Shown here: piece by piece, positions 11,515-23,462 of the stretch
How the letters are laid out: each line of letters starts with the position of its first letter
Numbering within the stretch: the stretch's first letter is position 1
Assembly: GCA_036873755.1 (NCBI GenBank)
Contig: JAVTVY010025429.1
Span: forward strand, 1 to 64,000
From: Hanleya hanleyi
Lineage: Eukaryota > Mollusca > Polyplacophora > Lepidopleurida > Hanleyidae
Direction: 5' to 3'
Length of the DNA stretch: 64,000 bases
Notes under the pieces: generated by a model
Seen by the model: only the letters and a program-made list of their open reading frames with translations
What the model was told of the DNA's origin: nothing
Database searches by the model: none
Program-made: the position numbers and the translations under genes

Positions 11515-12770
11515 CGCCTGTGCGCTCACTCGGTGGTACTGCCGGTACCCTGGTGCACTATACAGTTTACAAGCTGTATGGTCCAGGCGTCAGTGAAAAT
11601 CACTCAAAGCCATGAGATCCCTTCCATCGTATTCTACAGTGTGCGACAGAGAAAACAAGTACCCACACCCCGTAGTAAAATTCACTAGACAAAAATGACC
11701 ACCGCAATACTCCTACCCCAAACTATCTTCACAAGTCCAGGTAAATCCTAAATCCTCGCAGAGAATTTACCTGAACATTTTTGGTGCTTCTGATGAGTTC
11801 TCGAGTCGTTGCCTCTATTATACAATCTAGTACATTTCATCCCCCGTGTTTGTTTTGAATTAGCATATCGGTATCCCAAGCCTCTTCGGCCGGGCGCATC
11901 GAACGAAAGAGGTTTTGGCGCCATGTGGAGCTTTGGCTCTTGAAACTGGTAGGTGTATCCACTGCAATAAAATTTTTAAAGGGTTCAGACAGGGGAATGT
12001 TGACATAAACAGTTTTTAGTGGCCATTTTGAAATTCAAGATGAATCTAGCCTAGACCCTAGATTTTAATGATAACAAGCTGAGTAGCTAGCAGGGCCTCC
12101 GCCAAGTAGCCTGTTTGAGAGCATGCAGCATATACGCTTCCATTATCTCCTTAAATATAACTTGGAAAGTGGATATGTGTATGTGGAAAGAGACATTTAT
12201 CTGGAATTGTTGAGACAATTTGAGGAGGTTTGGGAAGCAGTAATGGGTAGTGTAACACTGGAATGTAAGTCTGTAGTTGTATATGGATTTGTGGATGGTG
12301 AGGTTTATAAATCGATGGGTGGAATAGATCAAGATATATCGCGTTCACAACACAGACGGGTACAATATGGGAGAGTGAAATCCAAGATGGTCAATGGCAG
12401 CCATCTTGGATTACATACTACCTCAATGAAAATCAATACCAATGGCTGTCTAACTGATGTGAAACACCCTCTCGAGTTTGAAGTCGATTGGTCAAATTGT
12501 TATCGAGATATCACGTTCACAAGATCCGAGATGGATGGAATCCAATATGGTCAATGGCAGCCATCTTGGATTACGTACCTCAGTGAAAATCAATACCAAT
12601 GGCCGTCTGACTGATGTGAAGAACCTTCCCAAGCGTCAAGTTGATGGATGGAATTGTTCTCGAGATATCGCGTTCACAAGATCTGGGACGGATGGAATCC
12701 AATATGGTCAATGGCAGCCATCTTGGATTACGTACCTCAGTGAAAATCAATACCAATGGCCGTCTAACTT

Positions 12771-13026
12771 AGGGCAGCATGGTTTACCATACCTTGTTTG
12801 TCTGGCACAGGAGGTAGATTAATGTACCAAACAGATTGGGCTCTCTGAGGATCCATTGTGATCAGTGTCTGTAGAGCCTAATTTTCAAAATTCGAAATTC
12901 AAATTTTTTTGTAGTTTTGGTTAGCTTTTGTTAGGGTTAGGGTTTTGTTAGGGTATGTTTGTTTGGGGCATCGTCGCCGTGTGACCAAAATGGTTAGGTG
13001 CGACGTTAAACTTCAAACAACCAACC
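12771..13026 (+). mobile_element. SINE-like insertion within the 157-bp array
   Basis: The array is interrupted by unrelated sequence that ends GTGCGACGTTAAACTTC then CAACCAACCAACC, a tail type I associate with molluscan SINEs. It contains GTTAGGGTTAGGG. The array resumes at a different unit phase, so some repeat sequence was lost with the insertion. Confidence 0.55.
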
Positions 13027-14475
13027 AACCAATCACAAGAATGTGAGACGAACAGAATCCAATATGGTCGATGGCGGCCATCTTGGATTACGTACCTCAG
13101 TGAAAATCAATACCAATGGCCGTCCAACTGATGTGAAGCATCTTCTCAAGTTTGAAGTCGATTGGTCGAATTGTTCTCGAGATATCGCGTTCACAAGATG
13201 TGGGACGGACAGAATCCAATATGGTCGATGGCGGCCATCTTAGATTATGTACCTCAGTGAAAATCAATATCAATGGCCGTCCAACTGATGTGAAGCATCT
13301 TCTCAAGTTTGAAGTCGATTGGTCAAATTGTTCTCGAGATATCGCGTTCTCAAGATGTGGGACGGACAGAATCCAATATGGTCGATGGCGGCCACCTTGG
13401 ATTACGTACCTCAGTGAAAATCAATACCAATGGCCGTCCAACTGATGTGAAGCACCTTCTCAAGTTTGAAGTCGATTGGTCGAATTGTTCTCGAGATATC
13501 GCGTTCACAAGATGTGGGACGGACAGAATCCAATATGGTCGATGGCGGCCATCTTGGATTACGTACCTCAGTGAAAATCAATACCAATGGCCGTCCAACT
13601 GATGTGAAGCACCTTCTCAAGTTTGAAGTCGATTGGTCGAATTGTTCGCAAGATATCGCGTTCACAAGATGTGGGACGGACAGAATCCAATATGGTCGAT
13701 GGCGGCCATCTTGGATTACGTACCTCAGTGAAAATCAATACCAATGGCCGTCCAACTGATGTGAAGCACCTTCTCAAGTTTGAAGTCGATTGGTCGAATT
13801 GTTCTCGAGATATCGCGTTCACAAGATGTGGGACGGACAGAATCCAATATGGTCGATGGCGGCCATCTTGGATTACGTACCTCAGTGAAAATCAATACCA
13901 ATGGCCGTCCAACTGATGTGAAGCACCTTCTCAAGTTTGAAGTCGATTGGTCGAATTGTTCTCGAGATATCGCGTTCACAAGATGTGGGACGGACAGAAT
14001 CCAATATGGTCGATGGCGGCCATCTTGGATTACGTACCTCAGTGAAAATCAATACCAATGGCCGTCCAACTGATGTGAAGCACCTTCTCAAGTTTGAAGT
14101 CGATTGGTCGCATTGTTCTCGAGATATCGCGTTCACAAGATGTGGGACGGACAGAATCCAATATGGTCGATGGCGGCCATCTTGGATTACGTACCTCAGT
14201 GAAAATCAATACCAATGGCGGTCCAACTCATGTGAAGCACCTTCTCAAGTTTGAAGTCGATTGGTCGAATTGTTCTCGAGATATCGCGTTCACAAGATGT
14301 GGGACGGACAGAATCCAATATGGTCGATGGCGGCCATCTTGGATTACGCACCTCAGTGAAAATCAATACCAATGGCCGTCCAACTGATGTGAAGCACCTT
14401 CTCAAGTTTGAAGTCGATTGGTCGAATTGTTCTCAAGATATCGCGTTCACAAGATGTGGGACGGACGGACGGAAG
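13027..14475 (+). repeat. Homogenised 157-bp minisatellite, about 9 units
   Basis: Units repeat at exactly 157 bp (for example the GTTTGAAGTCGATTGGTCG word near 13,150, 13,307, 13,464 and so on to 14,408). They differ by only a few bases. Less similar units lie at 12,310-12,770. Because 157 is not a multiple of three, ORFs of about 97 codons recur in every unit by repetition only and are not genes. Each unit contains GATGGCGGCCATCTTGGATT. Confidence 0.95.
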
Positions 14476-14532
14476 GACGGACGGCTAGCATTTCCAAGTC
14501 CTCCCACCACTTCGTGGCGGAGGACAAAAATG

Positions 14533-15560
14533 ACAACATCGACATCCCCAGCCTACATACAGCTGAGCCTACTTCCTGAAGTCAATATCCACAAATTTAC
14601 ACAAGCAGCAATTCGAACAGTTGTTCGACTAGCTTGTGGGCTAGAAACTCGTGATCCGTAACACGATATGGACAAAATTGGGTCTCCGATGGTGGCCATT
14701 TTGATATCCACAATGGTGGAGATCAAGAAGCAATTCACAATGGTGGGTGTTAAGAACTATGGTGGCACTATCTTATACATAGATCTCAAAACTGTGAGTT
14801 CAGCTACTGGAGTAAAGTTAATAAATTGTAATCAGGTAAAATTAGATTCAGATGGTGGCTATTTTGGAATGTAGGAGGCCTGCTGTCACATCTGGCCAAG
14901 ACCTCTGTGATATCACCATCTGAAGCTCTGGCCCTGATAATGTGGACTAACCGTTGAAATCAAGTTTACCCCGCGTTTTGTTAAGGACATTTTTACAAAA
15001 ATAGCTTTCAGATGGCTACCATCTTGAAATTCAAGATGACCGATCATTTAAGCAGACCACAATGCTACCAGATGATGCATTGGCCCTGAAATTTGGGTGT
15101 TACCACTGTAATAATGATCATATCTCCTTTAGGTAAGGAGATATTGGCGAAAATATGTTGCAGATGGCAGCCATTTTGCATTTTAAAATGACCTCAATCT
15201 GAAACACCCTAGAGTTTGACGAAAAATATGGCAACATCGAAATTTGTGATGATGTTTTAGAATTAATATAGCCCTGTTGCTGAGAATGGAGCCAAATTGC
15301 CCACAAACCCCAATTTGGTAAACAAGCCAATAAAACTGGCAAGTTCTCGCTTCTGTCTGATCATGTGTTGATTATATTGATTTTGAGAGCATGGTTAGTC
15401 TGTGAGTTAGGGTTTACCGTCACGTTCAGCACTATTTCGGCCATATAGCGATGATATAACTAACTACAATATGATTAGCTGGACATGTGCGACGATCCAT
15501 GTAGTCATATGTAGAGGAAATTAATCTTCCCCTTGTGGCAACACACATGGTACAAAACTC
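14533..15560. other. Degenerate repeat-derived stretch, no gene
   Basis: Four diverged copies of a short module, each with GATGG(T/C)(G/A)(G/C)CCATTTTG or CCATCTTG followed by a hexamer such as AAAATGACC, lie near 14,690, 14,855, 15,012 and 15,165. They resemble the core of the 157-bp repeat. Short ORFs here are not convincing. Confidence 0.5.
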
Positions 15561-15810
15561 CTGATGCTTACCCACCGAGGGGCTTTTGAGTGCAAAAATT
15601 TATTCAAGTCTATCAGGATTCTGAGTATCTGGTCGCGATCAATACTTGGGATGGGTGATCAGGTGCTGTACTGGCTGGGCTTATCAGTGTCCAGGATAAT
15701 AGGAACGAGGGTGCTCTCGTGTATTGGCACATGTAGGTACCGTCGGGATAGGACTGAAAAATTGTTGAAAACGACGTTAAATACTACTCACTGACTCACT
15801 CAATCACCCT
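15560..15810 (+). mobile_element. SINE with CGACGTTAAATACTACTCACTGACTCACTC tail (given in parts)
   Basis: The segment ends with GAAAACGACGTTAAATACTA followed by CTCACTGACTCACTCA. I recognise this end as typical of molluscan SINE families, often very common in gastropods and bivalves. The 5' limit is uncertain and a tRNA-like head is not clear. Confidence 0.55.
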
Positions 15811-15837
15811 TGCAATTCAACTTCTCAACTCCTGAAA

Positions 15838-16345
15838 ATGCTGGTGATGTCAGATCCTTCCTTGGCTTGTGTTGTAGCAGCACCATTGAACAAGTTACTT
15901 CAAACAGATGAAAAGTTCAAGTGGTCATCAGAACATCAGAAAAATTTGATGATCTCAAATCATTCCAGTGTCGCGTCCTATTCTTTGTTTCCCAGCCTGA
16001 AACAGAGAATTCATCATTTACATCGGCGACTACAATTTCTCCATTGAATATATTCCTGGGAAAAGGATTCCGACAGAAAAGGATTTAATTGTTGCAAACA
16101 GCGAAAGGAGAATGCCTGGCGATAATAGGCGGAATTAAGCAGTTCCTCATGTACTTGGCAAGTAGCCATTTTGAGGTGCTCACTGACCATATCAAATCTG
16201 GATAGTATGAAATGCGGGAAGCCACGTCTTCAGAAATGGACAATGTTGCTACATGTACAATCATATGATTTTAACATTACACACAAATCCGGAGGAAAAC
16301 ACAGAAATGCTGATGAATTATCAAGGAGAAAATAGCCCGAGGATC
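15838..16345 (+). pseudogene. Ty3/gypsy-type pol fragment (RT end and RNase H)
   Basis: Pieces in shifting frames match the junction of reverse transcriptase and RNase H in Ty3/gypsy polyproteins. They are LNKLLQTDEKFKWSSEHQ near 15,877, ECLAIIGGIKQFLMYL then SSHFEVLTDH at about 16,110-16,191, and YDFNITHKSGGKHRNADELS at about 16,264-16,325. The DAS motif region and the order of residues are scrambled by indels, and no LTRs are seen nearby. The copy is a dead fragment. The assignment rests on the recalled family consensus. Confidence 0.75.
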
Positions 16346-16779
16346 CAGAGCAAACCGACAACGCAGCAGAAATACTAGTATCAACATCAAAGTCATCAGT
16401 CTCATCAACCAGATCAACTGCCCAGGCAGACTACATACGATTCCGGCCTGTTCTGCTCATTTCGCTAAACAAATTTAGATGCAGAAAAAGAAGAAAATGG
16501 TATACAGTACTAAGATTTTCCGATGAAAACACAAGAAGCCTGCGAAGTAGTATGCATTTTGTTTTCAGAAATGCGTCATGGTGAGCCAAAAGAACTGATA
16601 GAGGGCCAAACTTGACCCAAACTGCATGATTGCGGAAGTTTGCAAAACTAGTAATTAATATCCCCAGATCATTGCTTCAGCTCTTATTACAGCATGACGC
16701 CTAGAACGAAATCCACTGTTTACTCCTTTACATCTTACCTAGGGTCGTGAAGCAACAATTCCCATAGATACGGCCAGGC

Positions 16780-17075
16780 TGTTTGAATAGCATGTGTTTA
16801 CATCTCCATGGTGTTCAATTAAACAGCCGCAATCAAAGCGTGACTGAGATACACTCTGGAAAACGACTTTCATTTGGATTCAATTGGACAAAGAATAATG
16901 GCCATTGATGTCATCTTGCCGACATCATGAAAGACCGTTGATCGCTTCTCTCTTGCAGGAAACCATCTTGTGTCCTTTATTCTGTATATTTCATACACAT
17001 TTGGAATTGGTAATAACTGTCATACGGAATAGGTATTTCGACATCATTGACACGAAAATTCTTTATGGACAACAA
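16780..17075 (+). repeat. Diverged solo fragment of the RT tandem element leader
   Basis: CAATCAAAGCGTGACTGAGA, then GACATCATGAAAGACCGTTG and CGCTTCTCTCTTGCAGGAAAC, through GGAATAGGTATT and TTCTTTATGGACAAC, follow the same order as the non-coding part of the tandem element (compare 8000-8290). This is an older dispersed copy of the same family without RT sequence. Confidence 0.75.
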
Positions 17076-18160
17076 TTTAATGTCGCCATTTGACGAGATT
17101 ACAAACAAATCTACAAACTTAACTGGACATTGCTCATGACAAGTTTATAGCACAACACAAGTATACATGGCAACATGACGTTCAAAGTCATGAGGCGCTG
17201 TTTGTCACTTAATCTATTTATCTATTCATTAATATGTTGCTCAGCTAGCTTTTTAAATCCGTTAACAATGGAAGTGGAAAAACAATGAATTTAGTCAAAT
17301 TTAAATCCTATATCAGCGAAAATAATGTGTGAAAGATTTATAAATATCTATAATAGATTGCTAGATCTCTAGTTTTTGAAATATTTATATATATCCTCTC
17401 ACTGCCAAACTTCTGATATATAAATCCTGAACTCAGAATGTACATGTATGAGATATATTTATCCGAGTTAAACATGCTAATGAGCTGCGAAACATTTTAC
17501 CCCAAAACCTTTGATGTCACGCAATTAAACGCAACATTTTAAGAGTGGTGGAATACGATGCCGGCCTACTGACAAAAAGTCATACATGTATTACCCCACA
17601 GACGAATATCATGCATACATGTATTTCTAAAAACATAACAAGAACCAAGTGATCCATGTGATGATTGGTATCTCAGCCACATGTTTATTATAGCTGTTCA
17701 TGCGGACGTCTTGAATGACATGACCGCACGACTTGAGCGGCATTAGATACAATTATTTCAGAGCGATGATGTAACAGCTTCATCAAGTCATCTGTTGAAA
17801 ATGAAGAACCATGACCGCCATATAGTGAAAACAGTCCAAACGTGTGAGTATTTAATGATATTGAGTAACTACAATCACAGCCTCCTCGAGTCTTTATCTT
17901 TACCGAGCTGGCACATGCCATGGATGAGCGAACTCTGCACAGTCATTCCACAGAGTCGCCGCAGTGTTGTATTGTGAACCATCTATCAATGTTAAATATA
18001 TTTTGGCAGTTCCTGTACCACCATCATGGAGTTTATCCTAAAATGATGCCGTGATTCGAAGTTAACAAGTTTAATCCAATGATATAGTCAGAACGATTCC
18101 AGCTAAGGCATAAGGCGGTCCAAGTTTTTAAAGAAATAAATATAATATTCTTGTAATTAA
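17076..18160. other. Intergenic, no gene recognised
   Basis: AT-rich sequence with short unsupported ORFs on both strands. I see no repeats or motifs that I can name. Confidence 0.4.
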
Positions 18161-18162
18161 TT

Positions 18163-18985
18163 ATGCCCCCCCAGGGGGGGGCATATAGCGATCGCTTTGT
18201 CCGTCTGTCCGTCAGTCCGTCCGCGTCTGTCCGTCCGAATTTCTTGTCCGCGCAATATCTCGGTTAATATTCGATGGACAGGATTGAAACTTGCATGAAA
18301 TGTGGACAGTGCCTGGTAGTTATGCAGCGTAGAGTTTTTCCCGAGTTTCGGTTATATTTTCAAGAGTTATGGCCCTTCGTTCCTGAAATCTCTATGAATG
18401 GGACTTGTCCGGGCTGGATCTTGGTTAATATTGTATGGACAAGTATGAAATTTGCATGATATGTGGTCAGTGCCCTGTAGTTGTGCAGCGTAAATTTTCT
18501 CCGAGTTTCGCCTATATTTTCAAGAATTATGGCCCTTTGTTCTTGAAATCTTTCTGAGTTGGGACTTGTCCAGGATGGAACTCGGTTAATATTGTATGAA
18601 CACGTATGAAATTTGCATGATATGTGGTCAATGCCCCATAGTTGTGCAGCGTGAAGCTTCTCTGCATATCGGGTTATATTTTCAAGAGTTTTGGCCCTTT
18701 CTTCCTCAAACCTTTGTGAATGGGATATATATATTTGTCCAGGCTAGATCTCAGTCCATATTGTATGGACAAGCATGAAATTTGCATGATATGAGGTCAG
18801 TGCCCCATAGTTGTGCAGCGTGAAGTTTCTCTGCGTTTCGGTTATATTTTCAAGAGTTATGGCCCTTTGTTTCTTAAACATCTCTGTGATTGGGAAATAT
18901 AATTGTCCGGATTGGATCTTGGTTAACATTGTATGAACTATTTATATAGCATTAAATGTGATCATTGCTACACAGTTGTGCATTG
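18163..18985 (+). mobile_element. Repeat-core element with ~150-bp units and a G/C-run hairpin end
   Basis: The left end is GCCCCCCC-A-GGGGGGGGC, a perfect hairpin, followed by CTTTGTCCGTCTGTCCGTC and related CCGTC repeats. About five diverged ~150-bp units follow. Each contains TGTGGTCAGTGCCCNRTAG, GTGCAGCGT, TTATATTTTCAAGAGTTATG and GGGACTTGTCC-type words. The right end is not sharply defined. No protein is encoded. Confidence 0.7.
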
Positions 18986-19648
18986 TAAATGTTGTTCATC
19001 CTGGGCTTTGATTCTACTCATGAACAACTATATTTGGTCGTAAAAACAACTTAATGGCTGGCCATGTTGACCAGGAATCATGTACAACTAGTTCATGGAT
19101 TTTTGGTGAGTAAACATCCCCATGCTCTGGTAAGTTCATCGGGTATTTGCATTTACATGAAGTTAGTTTATTTAATTTCACTTGGAAACATATATAGTAA
19201 AACAATGTAATTCATGCCTATTTATCAAATTCTGTTCAATCAACATGCTGTGGCAAATGAGTCAATAAATAATGCTCTGTGAACTTTTTTTTTTTTTTTT
19301 CATATGTTGATAATGTTATATACTTATTATTTTGGCTGTACATGTACAAATACATTGTGTTAGCAACAGGGCATGTGCAAAACATGGGGTTTGTTCCATG
19401 TGACTCCCTCCAACAAGGGGCATGATGGCTTAACTTTGTGCCATACATGTCAACTTCCACAGGAGGAATATTGTCCTATAGTTAACTGCAGAACACGGGG
19501 TCACACTGTGACAAATTTTTAGTTGTCTAATTAGCATTTCCTATTTAATATCAGATCACTCAGGCACTCCCTTGGCATTTTATGTACATGTACCAAATGT
19601 GTCCCACATGGTATTGTACATGTATTACATGTATCTTCTCTCTTTCAG

Positions 19649-20573
19649 ATGGCATTCAGTTGGATACAACCAGATATTTCTTCACGTGTAAGCCGCTTGA
19701 AGAGGAACATGATGGCCGCTAAATATGGATGCATGCAGTTAAAAGGTCATGAAACACTCTTGGAAATTCTACAAGATGTTGATGTGGAGGTGGAGGGACT
19801 TGCTAAAGATGCCATTCAGCTGAAGAAGTCGTTTACCTCTATGGAGAAGGAATTGTCTGTTAGAGGCAGAAAGATTGTTTCTCTTCAGTCGTCTGTTGAC
19901 TGGATGAGGAAAAGTAGTCCCACTAGCACTGCCACCGGATCTCCTCAGTTCTCACCTTATCCAAGACCTGCCACAGCAACCTCCACAATGAAGGCAACAA
20001 CAACTAGTCCCAGTATCTGTGGAAGCAGTGACATTCAATCCTGGACAAAGACTGCCACCTCTACATCTGCACCAGTGTTACGAAAACCAGCAATGAAGAG
20101 GAAACTTTTTAGTGACGAGGACATTGATGATGATATACTATTGGACCTGGTAAACCAACACGACAAGCAGTTGGGGTTCCTAGAAGACACAAAGGGAACC
20201 AAGTCTTTCACATATAAAGTTCTCTCCAAGGGCAAAGTTAAGTAAAAAAATCCTAAAGGCAAAGGGTCTTCAAAAGCAAGTTTGTTACAGGCAAAGTTCG
20301 ATCAACAGGCCAACCCTCAAAAAGCATAGAGCCTGTAAAACAGAGAGGTCTGTCGAAAACCAAACCTCTTTGCAAAGCAAAAGCTGTCCCTGTTTGCAAA
20401 AACGTTTTCGAAGGCAAACACCCCTCCACAGAAACTTCCCATTCTGTAAGCTCTCAGCAAGATCTACATGCAGCTGAAGTCAACGACAATCTCGGACAGC
20501 AAAATCCTGCAGCTTCCCAAAGCCTCACTGAAGTAAAACCTTCCTCTCAAGACAAAGAATCCCCTGGAAACTA
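19649..20573 (+). pseudogene. Unrecognised coiled-coil and Ser/Thr/Lys-rich protein, frameshifted
   Basis: A 198-aa frame follows a good acceptor (CTCTCTTTCAG|ATGG). The N-terminal ~85 residues look helical (ILQDVDVEVEGLAKDAIQLK, then SMEKELSVRGRKIVSLQSSV). A low-complexity Ser/Thr/Pro stretch follows, and then an acidic SDEDIDDDILLDLVNQHDKQ segment. The frame ends VLSKGKVK at a TAA in an A-run. Coding-like sequence then continues in other frames (SKTKPLCKAKAVPVCKNVFE, ending QDKESPGN at 20,573), which suggests an indel at about 20,240 and a second one. I do not recognise the family. It lies 3 kb upstream of the Helentron on the same strand and could be another product of that element or an independent gene. 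Confidence 0.45.
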
Positions 20574-20579
20574 ATCACT

Positions 20580-22750
20580 TTATTATGACTGTTCTGCTTT
20601 TTTCTAAACCGTACATGCACCTTTTTTTTATTTTATAAAATTCTACTTGGAATGAGTTTGTTATCATTTTGTATTAGTGAGGTTGTCTATGTTTCCACCT
20701 TCAATCATACAATTCAAACCTGCAATCACAGGCTCATGTAATTTGAGTAAAATACATTTATGATTTATTATCTCTCAGAATATTACTTATTGTTGTTTTA
20801 TTATGATTGCCTTTTAAGTACTAAAGGGTTTGTTTTTGTGCAATGCAGTTAACTAGAATTACATTCATACACATGTATCATGCCCTATATCACAGATCCT
20901 GCATTTGGTTTAATATTACTACTCAATAAGTGAAATACACTTTGTTCTTCTCCTAATTACATCTACTTCAATTTCCTGGATATGCAATCCATTTTGTTTT
21001 TATTATGGTAACTTAGCTTCCCATAAGCGGCATACATGGACAGCCAAAGTGTGTCACTTTCTCAGCCTGTTGGATTTGTGTAATCACATATATGTCATTG
21101 TATTACATTGAGTAATTCACTACAGATGTGGTGTACTTTGGCCATTGCATGTTTCTATATGTATGAGGTTGTTGTTCATGTTATGATACTGGCTGGGTTG
21201 ATACAACAATAAATGTCTAACCCACAGGTGAAGGACCATTAATCCCTATACATGTCAACAGAACTGGTGAGCATTACTCACCCACTCCTTCACACATGTG
21301 AATCTCCAATATAATGTATGCATGTAGGAGTATATTCCGCATATTTCACTTCACTTTTGTCATACATGTGTTTCTTTATTCCTTTTGCTGAGCATAAACG
21401 TTTTTTTCAAAACTTGCATTCATGTCCGCTAGATTTTAATTCCATCATACAGAAATCAAATCCAGTTAACGTTTAGGCATTTTACATTATCCGCAGTTAC
21501 ATTGTCATGTGTGTGAAGGAGATCAGGGTTATACTAACACATTAATTTTATACATGATTCTTTAATTGATTTACTAACTTTCAAATTCTTATTTATCCAG
21601 TTACTACATTTCTGTTTACAAACAGTTCTGTTTTTTTCCTATTCTCCTTGATGCCAATAATCTCATTATGCATCTACAATCGTTCATAGTATTCCTACAC
21701 ATTTAATTAATAATGCCCTATAACTCCATATTCCACAAGCTATTATGTTCAGTCTTGTTTTTCTTTTATGTTGCTTTGTAATTCTTTATGGATTTATGAA
21801 CAAAACTCTTTGAATATATATTAATAATAATATATACTCTAAGATAAGAGAGTGTTGAAGATTTTCGTGTGCAAAATGTTCAAATTTTGTTACCTGCCAC
21901 AACCCCTCCTCCCCCCCCCCCCTTTAACCTGATGTACGTAGGCAAAAATACCAACTTTTCGACCCCGACCCCACGTTTCGTACATAATAGTTTATTGCTC
22001 CCTCAGAAAATCCATTTCACCATCATGTTAGAATTCATTGGATAAAACATGGTGTCAGTTCATTGTCTGCTACATATAAAGCTGTTGCCAGTGTTCCATT
22101 GACATTTGAAGAGACTTCTGTACTGATACTATATTAAAAGCCAGCTTCCTATTAAACAGATACCATTATAAGTAACTAGAGAAAAACTAGAAGTATGCAT
22201 ACAAGTTTTAAAGTTTTTTACATGTATAAGCTTACATTGGTTTCATGACACTGAGTTCGATTAGATGTATACAGTACATAACGAAAATAACTTTAACAAA
22301 ATCACATTTTCATTTTTTCATATCACATTTATGTGCGTTTCTACTTTCAATGATACACACAAAAACTGTGCCAATATTGTGACTCCTTTTGAATCCGTCA
22401 TGAAAAAATGCAACTGAAGAACTGAGATACACAGAACAAAAAAATGCATCTTTGATGAAATTATTTCTGGTCTGCACTTTGTTTCACACTTGTACAAAAT
22501 TCCTTAGAATGAAGTTCTAATCAGTTTATCAGTTATATTGTTTTCATTAACAAATTTATTTACAACTAACACTAATAACTTTTAATTATAAAGTACCAGT
22601 ATATATATTGTACCAGTGGAAAGTTGATATACTCAGGGTTTTCAAACTGTCTGGTCTGTAAATATCCATTATTGAAATCTTAACTTGCTCTCGTAACATG
22701 AGATTTTCTCCATTTTCTGACAGCTACTCAATTTTATTGAATCTAACCCC
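20580..22750. other. AT-rich stretch between the coiled-coil ORF and the Helentron
   Basis: No ORF or repeat structure that I can support, apart from a C-run near 21,908-21,922. It may be 5' flank or intron of the Helentron. Confidence 0.4.
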
Positions 22751-22757
22751 ATACCAG

Positions 22758-23279
22758 TACTAAGCTCATATCAATACAATTATGCCCATTGCCTATTAAA
22801 ACCAAGCCACTGTTTTTTTCACCCCTCAGCCAATTTTTTAGCCTAGGGGTATTGTCGTCATCATATACATCTGTTACTGCTCTATTTGGAAAACCGATCC
22901 ATCTACGTTTACCAAACTTGGTGAACTTATGTAATCACTCGCGATCCAGAAGCCAATTGAAAATGAGTCTCGTCAGTTGATGTTTTACAGAGTTAGGCCC
23001 CTTTTTGTTTTATTATTTACTATATCTGAATTTATTTTTTTTAAATTCATCTACATTTACCAAACTTGATGAACCTATCTATCTTGTCATGGTCAAGATG
23101 CATATAAACATAAGCCATGTTGGTCAATATTTTACAGAGTTATGCTCCTTATTGTATTTATGGCATTTACAATTTGAGAATTTTGGGACCATACAGACTA
23201 AGCCTATGGGTTTTAGCTAGTGCAGCTCATGTTTTTCTTTAATCAACCCATCATATAATTACTAAGCTTATATCAATAC
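22758..23279. repeat. Short tandem element flanked by ~20-bp direct repeats
   Basis: Two to three diverged ~150-bp modules contain TTTACCAAACTTG(G/A)TGAAC and a TTTTACAGAGTTA(G/T)GC word. They lie between TACTAAGCTCATATCAATAC at 22,758 and TACTAAGCTTATATCAATAC at 23,257. The flanking direct repeats differ at one position and could be a target duplication, though 20 bp would be long for most transposons. Confidence 0.5.
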
Positions 23280-23462
23280 ACATATCCTCATATGTTAATC
23301 AAAATCGTATTTTCTTCTTTTCCAGATATCCATTCTGCCATCAGTATCATCAGAGCAAGTTTCACAGTGGTATGGACGCGACTCTGTTTTGTGTCATGTC
23401 ATAAGCTCTGTCATATTACATCAATTAAACACCAGTTATTGTTTCAGGTTACAGTATGAAGA

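Larger units (their letters stand above)
9581..11704. mobile_element. Non-autonomous DNA transposon with ~90-bp terminal inverted repeats
   Basis: The left end (9581-9671, starting GGGTGGTCACTTTTTTCTTG) is mirrored by the right end (11613-11704, ending AAAAATGACCACC). Both arms share a 26-bp core that reads, in parts, GGGTACTTGTTTTCTCTGTC then ACACTGTAGAATACGATG or the TCACGC variant. The interior holds two and a half ~140-bp repeats (9700-10,020), TGACGTCA-type sites near both ends, TTAACGCC-like words (10,145-10,220; 11,290-11,400) and a degenerate zinc-finger ORF. No transposase is seen. The left end cuts off the third RT unit. No clear target duplication is visible. Confidence 0.7.
12073..14532 (+). 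mobile_element. Repeat-core mobile element A with 157-bp tandem array
   Basis: A ~240-bp head (from AACAAGCTGAGTAGCTAGCAG) and a tail (GGACGGAYGGAAGGACGG then CTAGCATTTCCAAGTCCTCC, ending GGAGGACAAAAATG) flank a tandem array. The same head, array family and tail occur at 56,084-58,036, and similarity stops abruptly at the same points in both copies, which defines the ends. The short end segments TCCTCCGCC near the left and GGCGGAGGA near the right are inverted. The tail can fold as a hairpin (CCAC-TTC-GTGG stem). The structure resembles non-autonomous bivalve elements with minisatellite cores. No protein is encoded. Confidence 0.8.

Noticed and set aside
12925..12955. Telomere-like GTTAGGGTTAGGG
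   Set aside because: Only two units, inside a SINE-like insertion, not a telomeric tract.
13027..14475. CRISPR-like regular repeats
   Set aside because: Unit is 157 bp with no short repeat/unique spacer pattern, in a eukaryotic context with no cas genes.
13043..14661. Nested ~97-codon ORFs on both strands
   Set aside because: They recur every 157 bp in a non-triplet tandem repeat and follow from the repeat itself, not coding selection.
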